Positions 1 through 11,800 of a stretch of DNA of 64,000 nucleotides are shown one piece after another. The position numbers and the translations under genes are program-made. The DNA is taken from the NCBI RefSeq assembly GCF_037975245.1, contig NC_092575.1, forward strand, positions 9,890,001-9,954,000. Reading direction: 5' to 3'. Below the pieces are notes generated by a model, which saw nothing but the letters and a program-made list of their open reading frames with translations, made no database searches and had not been told where the DNA came from. Numbering within the stretch: position 1 is the first letter of the stretch; every line of letters starts with the position of its first letter. This stretch comes from Apostichopus japonicus. Its lineage: Eukaryota; Echinodermata; Holothuroidea; Aspidochirotida; Stichopodidae.

Positions 1-2300
1 GAAAAGGTCATATCAGCTGTTTACACTTTCCCTGTGCTTTGCAGTGCCATTACACGTTAACCCAGATTAGAATTTCTTCCAAACCTCTCAAATGGATGAG
101 CGAACGATCTTGCTAGTCAGTGTTTTACTGCATGGTGTCTAATTTGAATCTATAATCCAACATCGAAGGAACTTTATGTTAGGTCCGAAGACGTAGTAGG
201 TCTATGCATAGGCTAATGTCATTTCATTATAGGCTTGGCCAGACGCAATGATTTTAGCCTTTTACTAACCGTTAAGTAGCAACCGAAACCCAAAATCATC
301 CATTTTCAAATGACCATAAAATTACCGATTTTGGCCTCTTAAAACATCTGTGAGTATATGGCGTAAAATGAATTGTAGTTTATTTGATTTAAGTGGACTG
401 TCATTTAGTTTGTTTTTCATCTACAACCTTCACGGTGGCTTTTCAGCAGTATTGGTCAAAAATGCCCGCCCAATTGCAACTGGATAGAGCGTATATAACT
501 TAACGAGTAATCTTAGGTTACCATCGTGACCACTCACATTACATTTATTAAGACCGCAAGACGGATTGAAGAAACCCTGAAAGAAGTATTATTCTTAAGA
601 CCACATGCAAACTTGAAGTTCACACTTAGGGTATTAGTTGCCCTTGCGGACTTGAAGTATGGGTGCGTTCTTAAGTGTGAATAAGTTTTTGGTAATGCTA
701 GCCATACTAAACCTCGCCCTGTACAAAATCATGATTAAATGCTCAGTGTATTACTTCATCAGTGGTCAAGCCAAACTTGTCTTCACACGCAGGAAAGTCG
801 TGTTGGCCATTAGAGCATTTGTGTTTACAATCATACAGGTGACTGGTCAATTAATTAGGTGCGCTCAAAGATGAATCCTAATGGCAGCATTTTGGTTAGT
901 TTATACTATCAAGTAACAAATTATATACTGTATATATGCTGGAGTGAATTTGAGGACTTTTTCCTGTAGGCGGGGTTGACCTTCATGTAATGTTTCTGTC
1001 AGATTTTCCAAATCAACCACTACACAACATCTAACCTGATAAAACTAAAGGTTGAGACAAAATGAAGTCGAGAAGAAAGATCTGAAAATGTTTCTTTGTA
1101 CGAAAGTCAAAGTACTTAGGCCCAAGATAGTATGTTGCAGCCCATGTGTTCTATGATAAATGATGTTTAGTAGCAGACTGTATGCAAACAGGGTAAATTA
1201 CTATGTGTAACACATGGAGCATTGACCAATATTAAATCTGAGGAGAGTCACACAGACATTGTAACTCTAGATTATGCATTTCATTTACAAACATGCACCA
1301 AAACAGATGCCATCATGATGACTTCAGTCATCTCTTTAAACTTTGACCTTGTTGTAACCATTTAATTGTTGCTTTCTGGAAGTGGTACTTAGAGGACCTC
1401 ATGGAACTATCTGTGTTGAGGTACTCAATTCCACTAATGAAAGAAATGATAATATAAGCGATCATGATAGACATCCGTTTGTACATGAATGTATTGGATT
1501 CCATAAGACGGTTTTAGCTTTCACCACATTGTTTGATTGGAGAGAGACAGGAATTTCCTTTTCTATTGATTCATATTATTCTGTGATATTATTTGATTTC
1601 TGCTGTACATTACTCACATGCACCTGTTATAGATAATGAATATAGTTTTTAGTGAACATTCACAAGATTTCCATTTTTAAAGCAAGGTTCTTTCAAATAT
1701 CGTGTGAATAAGATATATTCAGCTGAAAATCAAAGAGATTCAATTGATGGACAGAATGCAATGTGTTTGTGTACTACTTTAACTAACTGTAATGTATATG
1801 TGATATTCACAGGACCTGTTTTACCTCACAGTTTGAAAAGATTCAATTTCAGAGTGTAGATCTACATTATAATGATGTATATTATGGATGATGTGTAATG
1901 TAATGGGAATATTCAGCCCGAAACCAACATAGGGAGGGGTGCTGTCATATAAGTCCTATCTAGATCTAAGAAACTTGACAACTAGCATATTTGAGCAACA
2001 AAACAGTGTCCACAGTTTGTTTGGCAATTTAACACATGTCTGTCGTCAACCAATCGCAAGCTTATTTTGCTATAATTTCCGCTACAGTATAGTCACGAAT
2101 GAATAAGCTGGACTTACTCGTGTGATTACTCAGGGATAGGTCACTATATACAATTTAGTTTGAAATTATTGAAGACAAGAACTTTTGAAACATATTTTCA
2201 AAACTAGCACATAGATTGAGATATGTGACAGTGCTGTACACATTTTTTGGACAATTGTAAATGGTATGAATCATGTGCTGGACACTGAGCTATATATAGT
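1..2300. other. Upstream region, no gene recognised
   Basis: This is AT-rich single-copy-looking DNA upstream of the first supported exon of the coiled-coil gene. The longest ORFs (659-874 and 1382-1636) show no coiled-coil bias, known motif or convincing splice context. The missing 5' exon(s) and promoter of the plus-strand gene could lie here or to the left of the window; I could not place them. Confidence 0.5.
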
Positions 2301-2301
2301 T

Positions 2302-2539
2302 GCTCTGTTAAAGACCAATATGACAGTGAATACACTGTGGATCCCTGAGCTGTATGGTTCTGTTAAAGGCCAATATGACAGTGGCCTCTGTGGACATACT
2401 GAAGATCACACCTGTATATAGAGAAATGGCTCTGTTAAAGACCAATATGACAGTGGCCTCTGTGGACAAAATGTGGATCCCTGAGCTGAATATAGAGATA
2501 TGGCTCTGTTAAAGGCCAGTATGACAGTGGCCTCTGTGA
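2302..2539. repeat. Short tandem array, four diverged copies
   Basis: Four copies of a phrase built on GCTCTGTTAAAGACCAATAT followed by GACAGTGGCCTCTGTGGA occur at about 2302, 2358, 2429 and 2502. Spacing varies (roughly 56-73 bp) because the linker differs between copies. The ORF at 2500-2682 partly overlaps the last copy and is not supported as a gene. Confidence 0.8.
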
Positions 2540-2734
2540 GATCCCCTTTAAACTGTTATTTGGTTTGTTATTTTTGTTATCGTTTACATTATTCTATTCA
2601 GTCGCCTGGAGATATGTGTACATTGAATGGGAAGAACTTATTGAACACAATGAAAAGCAGTATATGCAATGAAAAGATATGAATCCTAGAGCATTCTAGT
2701 TCTTCAGATTTGTTTCAGAGAACATTCGCAGATT

Positions 2735-3325
2735 TTTGATTCAGCTAGAGAACATTCACACTATACAGACTTGATATGAAGATCATCATACAATATACAG
2801 ATTTATTAAGGAGTGCATTCACACTATACAGACTTGATTCAGAGAGGGTTCACACTATACAGACTTGATTCAGATAGCATTCAGGCTATACAACTTTGAT
2901 TCAGAGAGCGTTCACACTATACAGACTTGCTTCAGATAGCATTCAGGCTTTACCGTACATCTTTGATTCAGAGAGCGTTCACACTATATAGACTTGATTC
3001 AGAGAGCATTAATTAACACTATACAGACTTACTTCAGATAGCATTCAGGCTTTACCGTACATCTTTGATTCAGAGAGCGTTCACACTATGCAGACTTGAT
3101 TCAGATAGCATTCAGGCTATACAACTTTGATTCAGAGAGGGTTCACACTATACAGACTTGATTCAGATAGCATTCAGGCTTTACCGTACATCTTTGATTC
3201 AGAGAGCGTTCACACTATATAGACTTGATTCAGATAGCATTCAGGCTATACATCTTTGATTCAGAGAGCATTAACACTATACATTCTTGTTTTGGAGAGT
3301 TCAGGCTATAATTAATTTGATTCAG
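2735..3325. repeat. Minisatellite, unit about 62 bp
   Basis: A motif of the form TTCAGAGAGCGTTCACACTA then TACAGACTTGATTCAGATAG, CATTCAGGCTATACAACTTT recurs through the interval with point changes and small insertions. It lies upstream of the first exon seen in the coiled-coil gene. Confidence 0.85.
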
Positions 3326-3779
3326 AGCTTTGTGTTCAACCCACGTCTCTGCATGCCCACATTCAAATACCTTAATTCACTCCATAATTCACTATAATCT
3401 CCCTTAGAGGAATTAATTTGCCCCCTCCATTCCCACGTTACAACGTCAATGCCTCTGTGTCTATGTCAAAACAATTCTTCATGAATAGGCTTTTGCGAAA
3501 AAAAGGTTGTCGTCTGAAATGTCACAATTAAAAGGAGGTCTACACTCGATATCTTCATTTTAATGGATATAAATATTACTGGAAAGCAGTTGGTTGCCTA
3601 CACCTGCACATTAATAATTAAGGTTGGTATCTCAATTGGTTTGCAGTTTTCATGTTATTCAACTATTAAGTTATGACTGTCAATAAATAATTTATCAACA
3701 CAGTTTATCTCTGGATATGAATTTTTGTATGTTTTTCTTCCTTCTGTTTTTGGTTGCGGCTGCTGTAACAGAGTAACAG

Positions 3780-3904
3780 GATCATGTGATTCAAATGAAA
3801 GTGACCTTCAACCTCGGCAATTGCAGGAATATCTATCCCAGGAAGAGGAACTCGGTCAACTGCCAGCAAGGGAAAGTGAATTCTCTCAGAAGATTCAATA
3901 CCTG
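3780..3904 (+). CDS. Coiled-coil gene exon 1 (first one seen)
   Basis: The frame reads SCDSNESDLQPRQLQEYLSQ and then a Glu-rich helix ending QKIQYL. The donor is CTG|GTAAAG at 3905. Three AG dinucleotides (3771, 3773, 3779) could be the acceptor, so the left edge is uncertain by up to 8 bp. There is no in-frame start codon, so at least one more exon lies upstream. Confidence 0.65.
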
Positions 3905-6900
3905 GTAAAGATATAAACTCAAGAATGCCATATGTCATCAGAAATGAAGGTTGAAAACCTTGAAACTTGAAGCTTGTATGCATAGTTTTATATTGTGGTA
4001 CAAAGAGGAAACAAATGTTAAGAAAATCACCTTGTGGGTGAAGTCAGTATAAAGTATTATTCAAAATATTTCCAGAGATAATTGTATTCTGGCAGGAACA
4101 GCCTGAGAAAAATTGATGGCGAGGAACAGTCGGTTCTCTTACCATTAAGCCATCTCTTAGATGCTCAGGCGACCAATGTCGCAGCCATTGTTCACAGTCC
4201 CATAAGTTACGTATAGTCATATAATTCACATAAAGTATACACATAGTAATGAAACAAGTCAAAGTGTGTGTGAAACTGCATAGAGTACATCGATACGGCC
4301 TTTGCCAGCTTGATAGAGAGTGTTTTGATCTTATATATTATCACATATTTCAGTTTAGTCAAATGATTTACATCACGTGACACAGCTCCTTTGTCGCAAC
4401 TTTTATTATTTCATTTAGTCTATTTGACAATGTATTAAAACATTTCCAAAGAATATGTAAACTAATGCTTTATAAAATGAAATAGACACTTTAGAAATCA
4501 TTTAATGATAAGAGTAATGTAAACTAAAAGGTCTCATGAAGCTGAGGGTTAGTTACACAAAGGACATCGATATCTTCCAATATGCTTCCTTTAAATCAAT
4601 GTCTCTACCTTTAATACTCAATGAAAAATGGGAATTGCAAACTGGGCTTTGTAAATATGAGTTTTCATCATTACCGTCAGTAGAGGCACAATAAAAAAGT
4701 CAGCCATAAATATGTTTTGATATAAAAGAAGACAGTCTTTAATTTAATTTATTATATTAGATATATGACATACTGTATATACAAAGTACACTCAACTCAA
4801 TGACTGAGCACTTAAACGGCCTTTTAGAAAACCACAAAGGGGAGTAAAAGGTAGGAAAGTGTTTTGCTTCAGGCTTTAAGAACCAAGTCTTCTTTTATAA
4901 TTTCCTACAGTAAGATATGATATTGAATGAGTTAGTAAGATATGATATTGCATAAGTTAGATGATTTCTAGATTTAACTGAAGGAGACTGAGGAAGTCAA
5001 TTCAATTTATAAAGTGGAAATATTATAAAATCCAAATGGAAAGTGTAATGAATGCAAAGCTCCACTGGTTTGCTGCAGATATATTCACTTTTGTGATTAT
5101 GCAATAACTTATGTGGTAATGGCATAGGTGTAGGAGGCGGGGGGCTGCAGCCCCTCTAACCAAAAGTTTTTGTGAAAATTTGGGCAATATGCTGAGAATT
5201 TTTCGGGCACCTGCTGAAAGAAGAAACATTTGCGGTGTGTTTTTCAATTTTTTGGGTAAAAATTCGGGCTTTATGCTGAGAATTTTCGGACACCTACTGA
5301 GAGAAGCATAATTTGCAATGTTTTTTTCAATGGTTAAACTGATATTAGTATTATCGTTTATTATTGTAATGACTTCCCCAATAATTTGAAACCACTATGG
5401 AAGGGTAATAACACGGAAAATATCACCACAACTTTTACATCTTAATGTGCTTACCATATTGGCATTCATCGGCTAGTGGCATGTGATGTAATAACCAATG
5501 AATGCGTATATGATTTGCACATTAGCACGATGAATGCGCGCGCAGCGTGCGAAAAATTTTGGTTATACTTTTCGGGCAAGTCGTTACAGCCCCCCCAAAT
5601 CAAATTAGGCTCCTACGCCTATGGGTAATGGTGCATAAATATGAACCTGTTTGATCAAATTTATAGCAAATTACATAATAATATGATGATTCATATTAAA
5701 ACTCTCCTTTGCTCTTTTCAGTGAAAAAGCACTTCTCCATTTTGAATATAAAACTGATTAGCATGGGTGTTTGTAATAAACTGTGAGGAAAGGTTGTGCC
5801 CTAATTATTTTGAATAGCATTGAGGAGGGTATAATTGAGATCTTATAGAGAGTGTACAGGCTGTTTATATATGTACATACATAATTGAATAGTAGAGCAC
5901 ACGGATGTGGCCTCTGCTGGTTGTCTAAACCTCCTCCGCTCTGATGATATTTACAGATAAGCGCAGAGGAAGATTTACGAGAACAAGTCCAGGAGCTGGA
6001 GACATCCATGGGCAGTATTCAAGAAAAGAAGAAGGTCAGAAAAACATTGACAGCTCATTTCACTGAGATCATTGTTTATTGGTTTCGATGATAATCATAA
6101 CCTTTGCATTCATGATGGCGTATGTATGTGTGTATGTGTGTGGGAGTATGTGTGTGTGTGAGTGCGTTTGTGACGCCCACCTTGTAAACATGATATTCCA
6201 AGAAGAGAAGGTCAAACCAATTTCATATTTGGTGTGTAGAAGTACCACATTGAGTACAAGGAGCCTATTGTTTGTGGTCGAGGTCAAAGGTCATTTGGGG
6301 TCACCAGGGGTCAAATTGTGAAAACTTTGTAAACACGATATCTCAAGATGGGAAGCTTGGGCTGACTTCATATTTAGTGTGTAGGAGTACCACATTGAGT
6401 ACAAAAAGTCTATTGTTTTTGGTGGAGGTCAAAGGTCATTTTTTTCAAATTGTGAAAACCTTGTAAACATGTACACCCTCACTATCCATTAGATCAGATT
6501 CATGAAGCAAACTGCTCATGTTACATCATCGAAACCACAATGCATTTTACATTCTGGTTCTTCATTTGATTATTTTATAGAGGTTTTACGCAAGTTTGGT
6601 TACATAATCAAATGAATTCTCCATATTACACAAAGTTCTGTGTAGTTTGCTCACTCATTAGCATCCCTTTGGTGCAAAAATCAAGGCAGATATTACCCAG
6701 TTTATTAATTGGAGCCAAACTTAAACTTTTATCCTCGGTAGCAGGTGGGTCAACAGATGATTATTTAGTGCTAAATTTTGTGAAGCAGGGTTTGAAGGCT
6801 TTAAAGTTTTTCTCATGTGAAAATGCTATTGTTTCTGTGTAAAATACATTGCTATACATCTTTGCAAATTTGTTCATTATGCATAGCATTTTGCTTTTGC

Positions 6901-7024
6901 AGCGATACTGGGTAAATTATTACTTGAAGGTTTGGTAGCACTGATGAAAAGTGGTGAAATAGAAAGGGAGGGAACTAGGATGCAATGTTAGGAACAGTAT
7001 TCTTTAAAAATATTACACACACAC

Positions 7025-7067
<43 letters not shown>

Positions 7068-8814
7068 ATATATTTTAGATCCTCCTGCAAGCAGAAACTC
7101 TCAAAGAAGCCTCATTGGCTCATCAAAGCCACAAGCTGACCGAAGTCAGTCTCTTAGATTCGTATTTAACGTCCATGATTATGATTTGTCAATTTTCAAT
7201 AACTCTGTAACTGGACGACATACATTAATCTTAGAGTGACTCGAACCAGGGACCTTATGATTGGAAGGTACAGGCATTAACATTGAGCTAACACTTTGTA
7301 AACACACTGTATATATGTATATATAGAAAACAATATCATGAAGTGCTGAATAAAACAACAGCATTGGTTATTTAAAGTAGTATCAAAACAATAATAAATG
7401 GTCATCATAACAAAAGGAACTAGCACTAATCTTCTATATTTTTTAGAGTATTTGTGATTGACCAGTATGCGTTAATACAATTCACAGTTTTGTCATTTTA
7501 ACGTTTCTCTGTGGTTTTCATATGTACTTTTAAGATTGCCATCAGATGAAGTCTGGTTATCTATTGTTTCTTATGTTCGTGTGGCCTTGAATTATATGAC
7601 AAAATGCCCAAAGGCGCTATCTTATCATTCCTCTCGATTTAGTTATGCTGAAGCTAGCCTCAGATGATTGCTTACTTTCTGTGATTTCAGGTGATGCAAA
7701 AATTGCAGGTGTTACATAGCAGGTACTTGAATTGATAGCCTTAAAGAGCAACAGTATCGATTGAATTGAAGGTGATTTTGAAAGTAGCTACAAGTCTCTC
7801 GGATTATTTACCCACAAAATCCATCTGATATCATCCTCATGTATTGAAGTAGTGTATGTGAGAGTGAAGCACCCATAACAGTGTTATAGCTGCCAGATGT
7901 GTGTCACTCTGGCTTTGTTCCTTTATGATTAAATGTAGGGCAATTCTGTTAACATTTCTTACATTTAGAGAAGATATCTCAATAAATACAACTGTACTTG
8001 GTGTTGATTTGAAAACTTACAGTATTTTACATATTTGCTACTATCTGCTTAACTTAGTTCTGTTTAACTGATATATGATATGTATGGCCTACTAAGGACT
8101 GGTTTTCTTTTGCTGTCTTCATGAATTTCCCTCCCGCACTTTTGTCACTTGTGAAAAGAAATTTAGCAAATATTACTTCAGTCGGAGTGTTGACATTTAA
8201 AACATTTAGAATTAGATATGCAATGTATTCTTTCCTGGTTTATAGAGGGCAAATAATTGCTGCATAGGAATTGGTGATTTTCTTCCTTCAAGTTGTTCAT
8301 GAGATCGAGTCAGAGTGGTCATAAATTGAAGGATTATCTCTCTCAGGGAAATAAATGACTGAATTTGAAAGGTAAAATTGGAACATCTTTGGTTTTGGGG
8401 TTTTTTTAATGGGGGGGGGGGGGGCGGAGGGATGGAGGTTACGAGAGATGGAGGCTAATCTAATTTGTTTCAAGAAGTATTCTCAGATTTCATAACTTTA
8501 ATAATTTCAGATTGCTCTGGATGATCTCAAGTCACTACAAGAAACAGTCCAAAGAAGTCGTTCTGAGATTCAAAGAGCTGAGACCATTGCTAGAGAGAGT
8601 GTTGGGAAAGCAGAAGACATAAGGTAAAACAAACTTTTGCATGGGAAATCTGAAAATGATTTTGGACTTTTGAGTGGTTGAATGTAGTACCCTAGACCTT
8701 CTAAATACAGCTGAACTTAATTATGATAATTAAGTTCAAAGTGATGTTCCATATAAATATAAACAAACCTTATTCAGTCAATATCATTGCAAGAGAAAAA
8801 ATGGACACCTGATA

Positions 8815-8855
<41 letters not shown>

Positions 8856-11800
8856 TGGCCTCTTTTATAAATTTGCTCTTACAAACTCTAAATTCAATGC
8901 ATCACATTACGGTGTAGTAGTATGGATCAGATGGTTATAACTGATTTATTTATAGCAATTTCAAAATAGTTGATAACTGTAAATAAAGATATTGTGTATT
9001 GAAGTTAGCAGATCAATATGCTTATACCGAGCTAAGTGTAAGTGGTATTGGTAGATCTTGCAGTATTTCATTGTTTCCCACATCAATTATCCTCATCTGT
9101 ATCAGTGATGCCTCCCCATCAACAACAGTAGATGTATCATATTGATGTGTCCCCCCTATACTCCTAGCATTATTCTGTTGCGAAGATTTGAAACGCTTTC
9201 ATCTACGCTTCTCTTGTGGTGATTGATGACCGGTTTATACACGACAAATAGTGCGAAGAAGTTATTGCTGTATTGTGTAAATACTTCATTATGATGCATG
9301 ACAAATTTGATCTGAAAACTTGTAACAGTCTGTTTCTTCTACTTTTCCCCATCCTCTTTGTTATTTTGAAAGAAATAAACCGGTTACTTGTATATACTTA
9401 GGTATTAAAGATATGCTGTAAGTTCATTGTATCCCATCGGGCATTGTGTGTAGTTTATTGATAATTTATGATATTTGTGTTGGTTGACATAGGGTTAGGA
9501 ACTTTATGATTTTGATTCAACATTATAATTATGAGATTCTTTGTCTTACATAAAAATGACATGTGAGTGGCATTTTGCATTGATGTAATTGGTAAATTTA
9601 ATAGTTTATATTCACTAGCTATAACACATTCACAGTTACACCATCTATAACAGCATTTTATCCACATAGCCTTGTTGTGTACAGGAGACTTGTAAGCAGC
9701 CCTTGTTGAGCAGTAGCATCAATTTACACAAGTTGAGTTATTTACCGTTATCTCTGTTTTACTGAATAATAATTTGGGCAACAGTTACATTTAGTGGCTG
9801 CGCAAAGTATCAGACCCTGAAAGCACTCACAAACACAGCAGAGGAAGTTGTCCAATCTCCAGGGGTCTGATCCATGTTTTCGTTAAAATTGGAACTGGCC
9901 AAATGCAGGGTTTAATAACAAATGCTCCTTCCCAATTGCATACAAGTGTTTGCGTTGCTTGTAACTTTACCCGTTTACCTTTTATGGTCAATTTAACAAC
10001 AAACTGCCCATCCACTGGCTGCCTGGAATTATGCTCTACTTGTTATCACTTCTGAGACAGTTGTGTTCCTTAACTCTACTAGTAGAGTGTTAAGTGCTAA
10101 TTGGTACAGTGTGACATATCTACTCAGGTGAAGAGAAGTCTTGAGTGAGTTAAATACATGGAAAGTTTAAAGGGAAACCCCTGAATATTTCTAAAGTTTG
10201 TTGAAAAAATTACTCGTAAAAATACTGATAAACTGAGAGTAATAAGAGAGAAAATGGGAAGCAGTCTAACTGAAAATATCTTGTATCTTTACGAGGTCAA
10301 ATGTTGAATTTTCTTCCTATATTTGAGCTGTCGTGTGCTTCCATTACTGGCCACATAACAAGGTGTTTGGCTCGCTTCATTCTTTAAGTTAATTTAACTT
10401 AAGTCTTCTATCTGTGAATCAATCTTTTAAGAGAAGTGAAGGGTTTTACAACGCCACTGATCGCCACTGATTTGTGTATTTATTGGATATATCAACCGTA
10501 TATCATGGAGCAACCAAGTAAACCCAGTTTAGATTGTTTATTTAATTTAGTTATTATTTTGTTTAGTTTACTTAAACCCAGTCTAGTTTGTTCCTCCTTC
10601 AGTTTAATACTTTTAAACAATGTAAATTGTTTGACCTTAAATGTCTAACAACCTAACGGCCTAAATGTGATATTCTGTATGAAACACAGAGACAAATGTG
10701 AGACGAGAATCATACAATTAGTTAATGAGAGTGGGCTATCTGCAATAATATGCCTACCCTATAGCTGCTAATCATTGGTAGGGATACAGCTAGGTTGCCA
10801 GCTACAGTGGGCTATCTGCAATAATATGCTTACCCTATAGCTGCTTATCAATTGGAAGGGATACAGCTAGATTGCCAGTTAATGACAGTTCTTTGAGGAG
10901 CACACTAAGAAACTGTATTAAATGCTCTTAAATATTACAAATATTGTAATGTTTGTGGACTTACAAGGACATGCCAGTGGCAGACACTTTAACACTTATA
11001 CTTAAAAAAACAACACTCAGGGGTGTTTAGTTAAAACTCACATCCCAGTATGTTGTCCCTTAAAATGCATAGCTGGAGGCAAAAAAATGTTTCTTTTTCT
11101 TTGGCTTATACTAAAAGTATTTTAGTACACAAACAATACTGTGGTTCCCGTTTAGTCAAAAGAGACAGTAATTTAGAGAAATTTGATATCAAAGTTAGCA
11201 GATTCTCACTGACCAGAACCGTTATGCGTAAAAGCTCATGAATGTACAGGTCACCGTGTGACGTCAATGTGCGGAGTGTACCGCGAACGCGAAACAATAA
11301 CAATGGACTTTCCACATACTTCTTTAAGAAAGTGAACTTTGAAGAAATGGTTGTTAGAATTTTTAACACATTTGTTAACTCATTTTGGGAAGCAATTCTT
11401 CAATTAAAAGTAAAATTATGGTTTAAAAAGAACTGCCTCAATGTCTGGTCAATATATACATGCCTGCATACATATCGTCCGTACGTGTTAGTGTGCATCA
11501 CTAACTTAGCTCTGCGTTACAAACAACTAAGTAGCGCAGGGCTTATTGTGTACCAGTGTACAACCTCTCTTTTGAAACATGATCATTTTTTTCCTGCACC
11601 TGTCAGGTAAATCATGGCTGAAGATAAACAATTGAGTATGCACATTAGGATAACAAGGCATTAGTTACTAATGAGTTTAGGCAATTAGGCATATATCAAA
11701 ACATTAGGGAGACTACCTATAGAGGGCCTCTGCGTAGGCTTCACAGCGGAAAATCCTTAACAAAATTAATCCAAAGCCTGCAATGCTTTTTGTCGGTTTG

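Noticed and set aside
1-115. Possible exon after a good-looking acceptor (TTTACACTTTCCCTGTGCTTTGCAG)
   Set aside because: The open stretch has no coiled-coil character, no usable donor at its end and no link in phase to exon 1.
659-874. 71-codon ORF
   Set aside because: No motif, no splice context and no repeat support; consistent with chance.
7079-7140. Apparent exon (ILLQAETLKEAS...) following TTTTAG in the coiled-coil gene
   Set aside because: It is the tail of the tRNA-derived SINE, also present at 38.76 and 47.75 kb.
7179-7364. Candidate tRNA gene from the B-box-like GGTTCGAGTC
   Set aside because: No cloverleaf can be completed; the tRNA-like part is the head of a SINE.
11242-11610. 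122-codon ORF in intron 3
   Set aside because: Longest intronic ORF apart from repeats, but composition and lack of motifs give no support for coding.
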